Shown here in pieces: positions 1-8,707 of a stretch of 64,000 bases of DNA (position 1 is the first letter of the stretch; the number at the start of each line of letters is the position of its first letter). The translations under genes were made by a program, and so were the position numbers. The DNA comes from Thiomicrorhabdus immobilis (lineage in GTDB: Bacteria; Pseudomonadota; Gammaproteobacteria; Thiomicrospirales; Thiomicrospiraceae). The DNA is taken from the NCBI RefSeq assembly GCF_021654855.1, contig NZ_AP024202.1, positions 2,294,001-2,358,000 on the forward strand, read 5' to 3'. The notes under the pieces were generated by a model. The model was not told the DNA's origin and searched no databases. It saw only the letters and a program-made list of their open reading frames with translations.

Positions 1-710
1 TATTCCGTAATGAGTTTATCCAGCACTTCATTGAAGTAGTGGCGATTGTAGACTTCCGTTAAGGAATCAACGGTCGACAAACGTTGTAATTTTTTGAGAT
101 GCCTTCTTTCAACAATCTGTTGCTTTTCAATTTGTTTATTCATCCCATTATGAGCGATATCAATCACCAGCGCCAAAACAACCGCAAGTACGGATGCGGT
201 CACAAATCGAAAATAGCTGATTTGATCCCAATTGCCATGATTCCACTCGCCAATTCCCATATAGGTCATCACAAATAGCAGCGCATAAAATCCACTTAAA
301 TAACTTAAACCAAATCTTCTGCCTACCATGGCGAAAACAGCAAATGGGGTAAAATAAATCCAAACCAAACTGAACCCTTCAGCTTGATTTAAATAGGTAA
401 AAGCCAACAAAAAACCGAGCAAGAAAATTGCCATAAAATGTCCGACCAGACCGATTTCTTTCGTTTTATGTAGCTGATAGAGCAATATAAAAATGATAAC
501 CATGCCGACAAGATTAATAATGACATTAAAATTCTGACCCGTAATCAAAATATGCAAAATAGCAAAGCCCGATAAGGTTAAGCCTAAAATCATCATGATG
601 GCCGCCAAAACCAAAATGCGAAAAGCGTCGTAAGGCCTATTCACCAGCATTTCGGGAACAACAAACATCCCTTGTAACCGAGTCTTCAATTCTTGAGTAA
701 ACGAAACCAT
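1..710 (-). CDS. Membrane-bound diguanylate cyclase, C-terminus cut off by window edge
   Basis: Reading the minus strand from ATG at 710 gives 236 residues that run off the left edge. The first ~190 residues hold about six hydrophobic segments (roughly 31-52, 59-77, 87-105, 113-130, 135-155, 170-190), like a MASE-type membrane sensor. A short charged linker follows, then the start of a GGDEF domain (TVDSLTEVYNRHYFNEVL, about residues 211-228). The GGDEF motif itself lies outside the window, so catalytic competence cannot be judged. AAAGGA sits 5-6 bases before the ATG. The inferred role is synthesis of cyclic di-GMP in response to a membrane or ligand signal. It is co-oriented with the TRAP binding protein, but a terminator-like hairpin (832-874) separates them. 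Confidence 0.85.
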   Translation of the reverse strand, partial: MVSFTQELKTRLQGMFVVPEMLVNRPYDAFRILVLAAIMMILGLTLSGFAILHILITGQNFNVIINLVGMVIIFILLYQLHKTKEIGLVGHFMAIFLLGFLLAFTYLNQAEGFSLVWIYFTPFAVFAMVGRRFGLSYLSGFYALLFVMTYMGIGEWNHGNWDQISYFRFVTASVLAVVLALVIDIAHNGMNKQIEKQQIVERRHLKKLQRLSTVDSLTEVYNRHYFNEVLDKLITE

Positions 711-831
711 AACGTCCTTTTAAGTTCTGTCTTTTATGTAGAGACTGAAGCAACAATCTCAGATATGAATAACTTACGAGAAATCTAAAAATTCCTCACC
801 AGGCATATATTCATTATAAATCCCCAAAAAA

Positions 832-874
832 CAAAAAGCCCGAATTACCTTAACTGGACAACTCGGGCTTTCTC
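832..874 (-). terminator. Intrinsic terminator after the TRAP binding protein
   Basis: On the minus strand AAAGCCCGA and TCGGGCTTT form a 9-bp stem, followed by a T-rich run (TTTTTGTTTTTT). It lies about 20 bases past the stop of the gene ending at 895. Confidence 0.8.
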
Positions 875-894
875 TTTGAGAAATATCAGACTGA

Positions 895-1995
895 TTACAA
901 AGAACGGGCTCGTAAATACGCTTGCTCAGAAGCTTCTGTCCATTGCATTACTTGTTTTTTAAAGGCTTTTTGCGAAGCCCAAACCTTTTGCGATAACGGA
1001 TCTTTTGCCGCTTCTTCTTCAACAACTTGTTCAGAAATCGTTTTTAACGCTTTTAGAACATCATCTGGGAATTGTTTTAGCTGTACGTTATGCTCATTAA
1101 TCAAGGTTTGCAAAGCTTGCTGGTTTCTTGCGGTATATTCCGCCAACATATCCGCATTAGCCACTTTTATCGCATTACGTACAATACTTTGTAAATCTGC
1201 TGGCAGTTCATTGAAGGCTTTCTCGTTAATCATACATTCCATGGTCGTACCTGGCTCATGCCAACCCGGTGTGTAATAGAACTTGGCCACCTTATAAAAA
1301 CCAAACGCCAAATCGTTATAAGGCCCAACCCACTCGGTCGCGTCCAATGCACCGGACTGCATCGAAGGGAAAAGTTCTCCCCCTGGCAGGGTTACCGGAA
1401 TACCACCAGCACGTTTAAGCACCTCTCCGCCCAGACCCGGCATACGCATCTTCAGGCCTTTCAGGTCTTCTAGTGAGTTAATCTCTTTATTGAACCAGCC
1501 GCCCATCTGGGTACCTGAGTTACCACCTGGATTTGGAATCAAGCCGAACGGTTTATAGGCTTCTTCCCAAAGTTGCAGACCACCACCATAGTACATCCAG
1601 GCATTCATCTCCTGAGCCGTCAAACCAAAAGGCACCGACGAGAAAAAAGCGGCTGATGGGATCTTACCCTTCCAGTAGTAAGCGCCGGCATGTCCGAGTT
1701 GGGCATTGCCGCGAGAAACCGCATCAAAAACTTCAAAAGCGCCAACCAATTCACCCGCGCCATAAACCTTAACATCGATTCTGCCACCAGACATTTCTGT
1801 GATCAGCTTAGCGATATTATTGGCACCTGTTCCCAATCCTGGAAAGTTCTTTGGCCAAGTGGTCACCATTTTCCATTGATAGGTTTTCTGCGGTTCACTG
1901 GCTACTTTGTTAGGCGCCTCTTCGGTACCGCATGCCGTTAAAGCCGTTGCCGCCGTCGCACCAGCGATAGCTCCAATAAAATCTCTACGCTTCAT
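895..1995 (-). CDS. TRAP transporter substrate-binding lipoprotein (DctP/TakP-like)
   Basis: This 366-residue protein begins with a twin-arginine signal (KRRDF) that runs into a lipobox (LTAC, Cys22), so a Tat-exported lipoprotein is likely. The mature part carries the TakP-type DctP pattern: TTWPKNFPGLGTGA near the start, YGAGELVGAFEVFDAV, and GALDATEWVGPYND in the second lobe. TakP-type proteins bind 2-oxo acids or similar carboxylates, but the substrate here is unknown. The DctQ and DctM membrane subunits are not in the window, so the gene is either an orphan or works with a transporter elsewhere. Its neighbours are a diguanylate cyclase and chemoreceptors, which leaves room for a sensory role. 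A ribosome site (AAGGAG) precedes the ATG. Confidence 0.85.
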   Translation of the reverse strand: MKRRDFIGAIAGATAATALTACGTEEAPNKVASEPQKTYQWKMVTTWPKNFPGLGTGANNIAKLITEMSGGRIDVKVYGAGELVGAFEVFDAVSRGNAQLGHAGAYYWKGKIPSAAFFSSVPFGLTAQEMNAWMYYGGGLQLWEEAYKPFGLIPNPGGNSGTQMGGWFNKEINSLEDLKGLKMRMPGLGGEVLKRAGGIPVTLPGGELFPSMQSGALDATEWVGPYNDLAFGFYKVAKFYYTPGWHEPGTTMECMINEKAFNELPADLQSIVRNAIKVANADMLAEYTARNQQALQTLINEHNVQLKQFPDDVLKALKTISEQVVEEEAAKDPLSQKVWASQKAFKKQVMQWTEASEQAYLRARSL

Positions 1996-2090
1996 ATAAA
2001 AACTCCTTGTGAAATTAGTTGTTCCATTTTAAGCAAAAAAAGCATCACTAAATAACTTTTTTAAAGCGATTAGGCCGATATAGCTAAATA

Positions 2091-2108
2091 ATAGGTATGG
2101 GTTTTGCT
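2091..2108 (+). promoter_or_regulatory. Sigma-54 promoter of the first chemoreceptor
   Basis: AGGTATG (2093-2099), four bases (GGTT), then TTGCT (2104-2108) matches the RpoN consensus TGGYAYG-N4-TTGCW except at the first base. Transcription should start near 2119. An identical element stands upstream of the second chemoreceptor at 5292-5309. Confidence 0.7.
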
Positions 2109-2114
2109 TAATAG

Positions 2115-2415
2115 TTCAAAGAGTGACTTCAAGATAGCTTTTGAAGACTCTCTTTTGGGATGGAGGTATCCTAAAATCCACCTCCACACTACCCGGTCAT
2201 TAGTTTTGGAAGCTAATGCATTAAAAAGCCTCTTCCATGGCAAAAATGCTAAGCGCGCTATTTTCCTTACTTATATCAGGGACTTAATGCTTTTCTTATA
2301 TGTGATATCTTTTATGTATTACATGATTAAATTAAGCTATATTACATGCATAAAAACATATCGCTCTTTAAGCGAAAGCTATCAAATGGCATAAAAAGAT
2401 TAAGAGGTGGAGTTC
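2115..2415 (+). promoter_or_regulatory. Long structured leader of the first chemoreceptor mRNA
   Basis: The ~300-base leader opens with a hairpin (AGAGT 2120-2124 with ACTCT 2147-2151; CTTCAA 2127-2132 with TTGAAG 2141-2146). A Shine-Dalgarno-like TGGAGGT (2161-2167) follows, with no start codon after it. ACCTCCA (2180-2186) can pair with this decoy. The overlapping CCACCTC (2178-2184) is instead complementary to the real ribosome site GAGGTGG (2404-2410). The two pairings exclude each other, so the leader could switch translation. The rest (2190-2400) is AT-rich and contains no convincing gene. The structure is inferred by eye and not calculated. Confidence 0.45.
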
Positions 2416-4596
2416 ATGAGTTCAGCAAACGAGTATCTATTACCAGACGATTTAGTCATATTATCCACGTCTGATTTACAAGGAAATATAGTAGATTATA
2501 ACGAGGGGTTTAGAGAGGCTTCCGGTTATACCGATGCTGAATTGAAAGGAAAACCGCACAATATCTTACGCCACCCCGATATGCCCAAAGAAGCCTTTGA
2601 AGACTTTTGGAAGACCTTACAATCGGCAAAACCTTGGCAAGGCCTGGTGAAAAACAAGCGTAAAAATGGTGAATACTATTGGGTTATGGCCAATGCCACA
2701 CCGATTATAAAATCGGGCAAAGTCACCGGTTATTTATCGGTTAGATATCCTGCAACCGCCGCTCAAAAACAATATGCAACCAACCTTTATGCAGCTATTA
2801 AAGGCGGCAAAGCCAGCTTTCCTTGGACAAAAACACAATCCAAACTCAAACAATATCTAGTACCGTTCACCAGCATCGGTTTAGCGCTTGTGGCTTTTAT
2901 TGGTTTAGCCACAGAAATTGAAATTTCTCCAATCTCAGGCGGGTTATTGGCTCTAGGAATCTTGTCAATTTTCGGTGTTGCATGGTCATTGCTGAAAGCT
3001 GGCCAACTCTCCAGTACGCTACGAGCAGGCATTGAAAACCTCGCCAACGGTGAAGTCAAAGAGGCGATTAAAGACACCTCTGAATTGGGATTTTTAATGA
3101 ATATGGTGCGTTCACGTATGGCTGAGGGTGCCGCTAAAAATTACGATGCCGCCAAGACCGCCACCATTTTAACCACCGCCATGAACAGCGCCAATACCAA
3201 CCTTATGGTGGCCGATGCCGACTTTAACATTAAAAGCACCAACCGCTCGTTAGACGAGATGTTTACCCGCAATGAACAACGCATACAACAAGCCTTGCCT
3301 CACTTTAAGGCCAGTGAAGTCGTTGGTTCGAATATGGATATCTTCCATAAAAACCCGGCACATCAACGCCAGATGGTGCATGCACTCAACGAACCATGGA
3401 GTGGCAACCTAAAGGTTTCCGACCTAATTTTAGAACTTACCGTAGTCCCCATTATACGCAACCAAATCAAAGTGGGTTACGTGGTGGAATGGTTAGATAA
3501 GACCAATCAAATCAACAATATCAATGACATTACCCGTGTACTTAAACATATCGAGGAAGGTGACTTTAACTACCGTGTTGAAGTACAACCAGGTGATTTG
3601 GAAGAGTTGGGCCATACCATCAATAAAACCATGACAACACTCGGTGGTGTAATGAGTTCAATTAGCGATGTCATGGCAGCGCAAGCGGCGGGTGACCTCA
3701 CTAAAGAACTTCCTGCCGGTGTCTTTAAAGGACAGGTGCATGATTTAAAGAATGCGATCAACTTCTCTACCAGCAAAATCAAAGAAGTGGTCGGCATGGC
3801 TGTAGCGGTTTCCAGCTCGGTCAACAATGCCGCGCAAGAAGTGGCACAAGGCTCGATGGACTTGAGTGGACGAGTACAACAGCAAGCAAGTGCTTTGGAA
3901 CAAACCTCAGCCACCATGGAAGAGATGAACGCGCAAGTGCAAAGCAGTAGCAACAATGCCCAAGAAGCCAGCAAGGTTTCTACCGATGTGAAAAGCAAGG
4001 TGGGGCAAGGTGTTACGGTAATGCAACAAACCATCCAAGCGATGAATGCCATAGAAGAATCAAGCCATAAAATTGCCGAAATTGTTAGCTTGATTGATGG
4101 CATCGCCTTCCAAACCAACCTATTGGCGCTTAACGCCGCCGTTGAAGCGGCACGAGCGGGTGAACACGGCCGTGGTTTTGCTGTGGTTGCCTCCGAAGTT
4201 CGTAGTTTGGCGCAAAAATCGGCCGAAGCGGCCAAAGACATTAAGACATTGATCGATGAAACCGTGACCCGTGTAAGCCAAGGTTCAACACTGGCGGCGG
4301 AATCGGGTGAAATGTTAAATGAAATCGATACCACCATCGACTCGGTCACCGTGATGATAACTCAAATTGCTCAAGCGGCCCAAGAACAGGCGGCCGGTGT
4401 TGAACAAGTCCATAAAGCGATTACCCAAATCGACAACGTGACACAACAGAATGCGGCTCTGGTGGAAGAAACCAATGCCGCGGCAGAAACCTTAAGAGAA
4501 CAAGCCGATGCCTTACAATCGGAAATGTCTTATTTCAGTGTAGACAAGAACGAAGTGCTGGACGTTTCCAAATACGCTTTAACGTCTAAAAACTGA
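2416..4596 (+). CDS. Methyl-accepting chemotaxis protein with Aer-like PAS domain
   Basis: Start at ATG 2416 (726 residues) because GAGGTGG lies just upstream; the GTG three codons earlier falls inside that ribosome site. An N-terminal PAS (about residues 5-120) resembles the Aer redox/FAD PAS ([21 protein letters not shown]). Two hydrophobic segments lie at about 145-195, with no periplasmic domain between them. A second PAS-like region (about 260-375), a HAMP-like linker and a cytoplasmic signalling domain follow. The signalling tip reads [20 protein letters not shown]. Known relatives sense energy or redox state through the cytoplasmic PAS and signal to CheA/CheW. The gene stands behind a sigma-54 promoter and is followed by a terminator at 4630. 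Confidence 0.9.
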   Translation: MSSANEYLLPDDLVILSTSDLQGNIVDYNEGFREASGYTDAELKGKPHNILRHPDMPKEAFEDFWKTLQSAKPWQGLVKNKRKNGEYYWVMANATPIIKSGKVTGYLSVRYPATAAQKQYATNLYAAIKGGKASFPWTKTQSKLKQYLVPFTSIGLALVAFIGLATEIEISPISGGLLALGILSIFGVAWSLLKAGQLSSTLRAGIENLANGEVKEAIKDTSELGFLMNMVRSRMAEGAAKNYDAAKTATILTTAMNSANTNLMVADADFNIKSTNRSLDEMFTRNEQRIQQALPHFKASEVVGSNMDIFHKNPAHQRQMVHALNEPWSGNLKVSDLILELTVVPIIRNQIKVGYVVEWLDKTNQINNINDITRVLKHIEEGDFNYRVEVQPGDLEELGHTINKTMTTLGGVMSSISDVMAAQAAGDLTKELPAGVFKGQVHDLKNAINFSTSKIKEVVGMAVAVSSSVNNAAQEVAQGSMDLSGRVQQQASALEQTSATMEEMNAQVQSSSNNAQEASKVSTDVKSKVGQGVTVMQQTIQAMNAIEESSHKIAEIVSLIDGIAFQTNLLALNAAVEAARAGEHGRGFAVVASEVRSLAQKSAEAAKDIKTLIDETVTRVSQGSTLAAESGEMLNEIDTTIDSVTVMITQIAQAAQEQAAGVEQVHKAITQIDNVTQQNAALVEETNAAAETLREQADALQSEMSYFSVDKNEVLDVSKYALTSKN

Positions 4597-4629
4597 CAAA
4601 AACCCACTGCAAATCCATTCTGTTGTAAA

Positions 4630-4666
4630 GAGGGCGTAAAAGATACACGCCCTCACCTAATTTTTG
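4630..4666 (+). terminator. Intrinsic terminator after the first chemoreceptor
   Basis: GAGGGCGT and ACGCCCTC form an 8-bp GC-rich stem, followed shortly by TTTTT. Confidence 0.75.
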
Positions 4667-4741
4667 GACTTAAAATTCATCCATTAGATAATCTAACATC
4701 GTTTAAAAACAGACAAAAAACCATTTCGAGATTAAAGCATT

Positions 4742-5107
4742 GTGAGAAAACTAAACCTTTTATTAGTTGAAGATAACGACATCTTACGACAGATTCAAAC
4801 CAAGGTATTTCAGGGCTATGGCCATGAAGTCCTTGCTGTAGAAAGTGCCGCAAGCGCACTCACCATGCTACGTCAAAAAACATTCGATTTGATTTTAATG
4901 GATTTGGTCATGCCGGAAATGGACGGTTTTGAATGTACCAAGCAGATAAAGGCACTGCAAATTCAAACCCCGGTGATCGCCCTTAGCGGTAACAATAGCG
5001 ACGAGATTCAAAGGGATTGCTTGTTGGCGGGTATGAGTGGCTTTTTGGCAAAACCCACCAATCAAGAGGCGTTTGAGGCGATTATCCAGCAAGTGCTGGA
5101 GGCATAG
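4742..5107 (+). CDS. Single-domain CheY-like response regulator
   Basis: This 121-residue protein consists only of a receiver domain: acidic pair E10/D11, phosphoacceptor Asp54 in ILMDLVMPEMDG, Ser82 in ALSG and Lys104 in AKP. There is no output domain. The start is GTG at 4742 without a clear ribosome site. The sequence looks more like the receiver of a hybrid kinase (compare the one in the gene at 8708) than like the motor-binding CheY, so it could be a phosphate sink, a relay or an adaptor. It lies between two chemoreceptor genes, behind a terminator, so it probably has its own promoter. Confidence 0.85.
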   Translation: MRKLNLLLVEDNDILRQIQTKVFQGYGHEVLAVESAASALTMLRQKTFDLILMDLVMPEMDGFECTKQIKALQIQTPVIALSGNNSDEIQRDCLLAGMSGFLAKPTNQEAFEAIIQQVLEA

Positions 5108-5291
5108 TCATAACTACCGAGCATCCTATCAAGCGCTCTCCCTCTGTCATTCGTACAATCTTTCATCATACGAAAAACACCGTTTTGAATAACCTTATCA
5201 ACAGGTTGTTTTTAAATGCGCCACAGCTCTTTCAGCAAAAAACCATGCCTAAAATCTCCATTTAAACGAACTAAATCCGTTTAAACCAAAT

Positions 5292-5309
5292 ATAGGTATG
5301 GGTTTTGCT
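5292..5309 (+). promoter_or_regulatory. Sigma-54 promoter of the second chemoreceptor
   Basis: AGGTATG (5294-5300), GGTT, TTGCT (5305-5309) is the same 16-base core as at 2093-2108. The predicted start is near 5321, about 50 bases before the gene. Confidence 0.7.
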
Positions 5310-5327
5310 GATAGAATCGAATCGGTA

Positions 5328-5347
5328 CTTCAAAATATGTTTTGAAG
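5328..5347 (+). promoter_or_regulatory. Hairpin at the 5' end of the second chemoreceptor mRNA
   Basis: CTTCAAAA (5328-5335) and TTTTGAAG (5340-5347) form a perfect 8-bp stem with loop TATG. It begins about 7 bases after the predicted transcription start and ends about 15 bases before GGAGG (5363-5367). The same CTTCAA/TTGAAG hairpin occurs in the leader at 2120-2151. Confidence 0.55.
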
Positions 5348-5371
5348 CCTTTCATTTTGAACGGAGGCAAT

Positions 5372-8026
5372 ATGAAACTCACCCCTAAATTACTGGCCAG
5401 TTTTTTACTCATTGGTTTAACCCCACTATTTATCTTTGCGGCCATCTCGATACAAAATGCCGACAGCGGTTTAAAAGCGCTGGCTTCACAGCAATTGGAG
5501 TCGATTAGGGATAGTAAAAAAGCCTCTGTTGAACGTTATTTTCAAACCGTTTCTAGCGAAGTCATCACGCTGGCAGACACCCAGGTCATCCTGCAAGCGA
5601 TGTTTTATCTGCCTGCGCAAGTCAATGCCTATCAAGCACTTGCCGACAATAGCGGCAATATTGACCAACTTAAAGCCAATTTATCCGCCAAATATCAAAC
5701 CTTAACTATTGGCAAACAAACCGATGCAACGGCCTATGCCAATCAACTCGATGCTATCGCGGTGATGATGCAGACCGATTATCTGGTCAACAACCCCAAT
5801 CCGGAAACCGAACGCTGGAAACTGAATAAAGGTCAAAGCCAATCCGCTTATCACGCTATTCACGCTTCTATGCAACCGGTCATTCATAAGTTCATCAGTA
5901 ATGCACACTTCAATGACCTATATCTGATTGACCAGAACACTGACCGCGTACTCTACAGTGTTAATAAAGGTAGCGATTTTGGGGTGAACTTAGCCAATGG
6001 CCCTTTGAGCAATTCAGGCTTAAATCAGGCTTACCAAAAAGCGAAAAACCTACACGAAAATCAAACCGCTTTTGCAGACTTTTCACGCTATGAACCTGCC
6101 GGCAACAGCCCACAAGCGTTTATGGCTGCACCCGTGGTTTATAACAATAAAACCATTGGGATTTTGGTGGTGCAGTTAGGGCCAGAACAACTCAATGCAA
6201 TCATGACCGACAACTCAGGCATGGGGCCTTCGGGCGATACATTCATTGTCGGAACCGACTATTTGATGCGCACCGACTCCGCCAAAAGCTCCACCCATAG
6301 CGTAGTCAACTCTTTCGCAAACCCGAAAACGGGGAGTGCAGATTACTCATCGGTAAAAGCCGCCCTAAAAGGTCAAACTTCAGTAGAGCTGATTCCGAGT
6401 TTTAATGGCACTGAAGTCATGAGTGCATACACTCCGGTTGATGCTTTAGGCACGCCATGGGCATTAGTTGCCGAACTGGATAAAACCGAAGCGTTATCGA
6501 GTTCGAACGCCCTATTGACCACCGCGTTAATCACCATCTTTATTGCCATTTTGGTTATTGTTTTGGTGGCTTTCGTGATTGCCCGCAGCATCTCTAGCCC
6601 GATTCAAAGCCTAGTTAACACCATTGGCAATATCGAGAACAGCAGTAACTTCACCATCCGCCATACAGTCACAGGCAAGGATGAAATCTCCCACGCAGGA
6701 CACGCCATCAACCAACTGATGGGCAATCTGGACGCCTCATTCGGTGAAATCCAAAAGGTCATGCAAGCGATCAGTGAAGGCGACTTCAGCAAACGTATCA
6801 ATACGCCGTTGCGAGGGGATTTGGAGAAACTCAAAACCTCGGTGAATGCCTCAGCCAATAGTGTCGACAATACCATGGATGCGCTTTCAAAAGTCATGAC
6901 AGGAATTGCCGAAGGGGATTTTTCAGTCCGTTTGGATGATTCCGTCAAAGGCGAATTGAAAGGTCTGGTTGATAATGCCCTATCGCAAATGGATCATGCC
7001 ATCCATACCATCAGTGATGCGATGGAACATGCTGCAAAAGGGGTCTTTTCCCACCGAGTCACCGGTGAACTTAAAGGCGATATGGTCAAACTCAAACACT
7101 CTGTTAACGCGTCTTTAGAGGAGATTCAGTCGGCAATCGATGAAATTACCGATGCGGCGAAAGCGATGGCTCAAGGTGATTTAACCCAAACCATCCAAGG
7201 TCGCCATGAGGGTGAGCTGAACGAGTTGCAACAAGCCTTGAATAGCTCCATTTCACACCTCGGCGACATGGTCAAATCGGTGCGTTTGGCATCAACCACG
7301 GTTTCACGTGGAGCCAATCAAATCTCATCAGGCAGTATGGATTTAAACGAACGCACACAACAACAAGCCGCAGCCCTTGAGGAAACCGCCGCATCAATGG
7401 AGGAGATGACCGCTTCGGTACAAAACAACTCCGATAGTGCTAGACGGGCGTTCCAATTGGCCGAAAATGCTCGAAACACCACACAAAAAGGCGTTTCGAT
7501 TATGCAACAGACCATTCAAGCGATGCAAAACATTGAATCTGCAAGCAATCAAATCAACGACATCATAAGTATGATTGACAGCGTTGCTTTCCAAACCAAC
7601 TTGCTGGCATTGAACGCCGCGGTTGAAGCCGCACGAGCAGGAGAAGCCGGACGAGGCTTTGCAGTCGTCGCAGGCGAAGTCAGAAACCTGGCTGGTCGTT
7701 CTGCCGATGCCGCTAATGAGATCAAAAAATTAATTGGCAATGCGGTTGAACAAATTCATAACGGTACCCATTTGGTTCATGAATCCAGCACCTCGCTGGA
7801 TGATATCAACCAAGCGATTCAAGAAGTGAATGACATCGTTGCCGAAATCAGCTCGGCGAGTGGAGAACAAGCCAACGGCATCAGCCAGGTCAATATCGCA
7901 ATCAATGAGATGGACCAATCCACTCAGCATAATGCACATTTAGTCGAAACCTTATCCAGCAACTCCAAAGAAGTCGACGCGAAGGCTGGCGAACTCAATG
8001 CGGTAGTGCAAGACTTTAAAATCTAA
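5372..8026 (+). CDS. Methyl-accepting chemotaxis protein with periplasmic Cache sensor and tandem HAMP repeats
   Basis: ATG at 5372 follows a strong GGAGG, giving 884 residues; the upstream TTG frame extension is ignored. TM1 is at about residues 7-27. A large periplasmic double-Cache-like domain follows, and TM2 ([13 protein letters not shown]) lies near residues 380-403. After it come about four HAMP-like units in a row, each marked by an EGDF / KGVF / QGDL turn. The C-terminal signalling domain contains [20 protein letters not shown]. Cache receptors typically bind small organic acids, amino acids or similar ligands, but the ligand here cannot be told. A chained poly-HAMP stalk is less common than a single HAMP and could tune signal transmission. 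Confidence 0.9.
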   Translation: MKLTPKLLASFLLIGLTPLFIFAAISIQNADSGLKALASQQLESIRDSKKASVERYFQTVSSEVITLADTQVILQAMFYLPAQVNAYQALADNSGNIDQLKANLSAKYQTLTIGKQTDATAYANQLDAIAVMMQTDYLVNNPNPETERWKLNKGQSQSAYHAIHASMQPVIHKFISNAHFNDLYLIDQNTDRVLYSVNKGSDFGVNLANGPLSNSGLNQAYQKAKNLHENQTAFADFSRYEPAGNSPQAFMAAPVVYNNKTIGILVVQLGPEQLNAIMTDNSGMGPSGDTFIVGTDYLMRTDSAKSSTHSVVNSFANPKTGSADYSSVKAALKGQTSVELIPSFNGTEVMSAYTPVDALGTPWALVAELDKTEALSSSNALLTTALITIFIAILVIVLVAFVIARSISSPIQSLVNTIGNIENSSNFTIRHTVTGKDEISHAGHAINQLMGNLDASFGEIQKVMQAISEGDFSKRINTPLRGDLEKLKTSVNASANSVDNTMDALSKVMTGIAEGDFSVRLDDSVKGELKGLVDNALSQMDHAIHTISDAMEHAAKGVFSHRVTGELKGDMVKLKHSVNASLEEIQSAIDEITDAAKAMAQGDLTQTIQGRHEGELNELQQALNSSISHLGDMVKSVRLASTTVSRGANQISSGSMDLNERTQQQAAALEETAASMEEMTASVQNNSDSARRAFQLAENARNTTQKGVSIMQQTIQAMQNIESASNQINDIISMIDSVAFQTNLLALNAAVEAARAGEAGRGFAVVAGEVRNLAGRSADAANEIKKLIGNAVEQIHNGTHLVHESSTSLDDINQAIQEVNDIVAEISSASGEQANGISQVNIAINEMDQSTQHNAHLVETLSSNSKEVDAKAGELNAVVQDFKI

Positions 8027-8061
8027 CAGAACTGAATGCATAAAATACATCGAGAAGTTGC

Positions 8062-8098
8062 AATCTGAGTTAAGTGTACTTAACTCAGATTATTTTTT
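8062..8098 (+). terminator. Intrinsic terminator after the second chemoreceptor
   Basis: AATCTGAGTTAAG and CTTAACTCAGATT form a perfect 13-bp stem with a TGTA loop, followed by ATTTTTT. Confidence 0.9.
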
Positions 8099-8127
8099 GT
8101 ATTACACTGACAAGGTCTAGCTAAAAT
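8097..8127 (+). promoter_or_regulatory. Possible sigma-70 promoter of the H-NOX operon
   Basis: TTGTAT (8097-8102) and TAAAAT (8122-8127) are separated by 19 bases, slightly longer than ideal. It overlaps the end of the preceding terminator. Confidence 0.3.
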
Positions 8128-8145
8128 AAATAAAGGCCTGCTCTC

Positions 8146-8688
8146 ATGAAAGGTATTGTGTTTTCTGAATTTATAGAACTTGTAGAAGATAAGTTCGGCT
8201 TTGAAATGGCCGATGAGATTATTGAAAAGTCCAATCTGCCTTCCGGTGGCGCTTACACCTCGGTAGGCACTTATGACCACCACGAGTTGATTGAATTAGT
8301 CACTCACCTAAGTGCCGAGACAGGCATTTCAGTTGAAGATTTGGTGAGGACATTTGGCGAACACCTCCTAGTACGCTTTTCTGAAGGTTATCCGATGTTT
8401 TTTGAAACGGTAGACAACTGTTTCGATTTTTTAGACACCATTGAAAACAAAGTGCATGTCGAAGTTCAAAAACTTTATCCTGAGGCTGAACTTCCGACCT
8501 TTGACTCTCAAATAGAGTCTGAAAAACGCATGACCTTAATCTATAGTTCAAAACGTCCATTTTCTGCTCTGGCCTACGGATTGATTAAAGGGGCTTCGAC
8601 TTATTATGGTGAACAGATTGAGATTGAAATGGATGACCAATCTTCAGAAGGCTTGACCAAAGTCGTTTTCACCCTAACCAAACCCTAA
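8146..8688 (+). CDS. H-NOX heme nitric-oxide sensor protein
   Basis: This 180-residue protein has the full length of a stand-alone bacterial H-NOX (HNOB) domain. The proximal heme ligand is His104 (KVHVEVQ), the conserved heme-distorting proline is Pro117, and the propionate-binding YxSxR motif is Tyr133-Ser135-Arg137 (YSSKR). In studied bacteria these proteins bind NO tightly, and the bound form changes the activity of a partner kinase or cyclase. The partner here is almost certainly the hybrid histidine kinase that begins 19 bases downstream. No strong ribosome site precedes the ATG (AAAGG is about 13 bases away). Confidence 0.93.
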   Translation: MKGIVFSEFIELVEDKFGFEMADEIIEKSNLPSGGAYTSVGTYDHHELIELVTHLSAETGISVEDLVRTFGEHLLVRFSEGYPMFFETVDNCFDFLDTIENKVHVEVQKLYPEAELPTFDSQIESEKRMTLIYSSKRPFSALAYGLIKGASTYYGEQIEIEMDDQSSEGLTKVVFTLTKP

Positions 8689-8707
8689 TTAGCTTTCAGC
8701 CATTGAA

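Noticed and set aside
2091-2190. c-di-GMP (GEMM) riboswitch upstream of the chemoreceptor
   Set aside because: The conserved GEMM core sequences are absent; the shared block is a sigma-54 promoter plus a simple hairpin.
2104-2394. 96-codon plus-strand frame in the chemoreceptor leader
   Set aside because: It starts at TTG inside the sigma-54 element, has no ribosome site and no coding character; the region is better explained as a leader.
3570-4349. Long open frame (259 codons) on the minus strand opposite the chemoreceptor signalling domain
   Set aside because: It is a mirror of the conserved coding frame, which is clearly functional on the plus strand; no ribosome site or family pattern.
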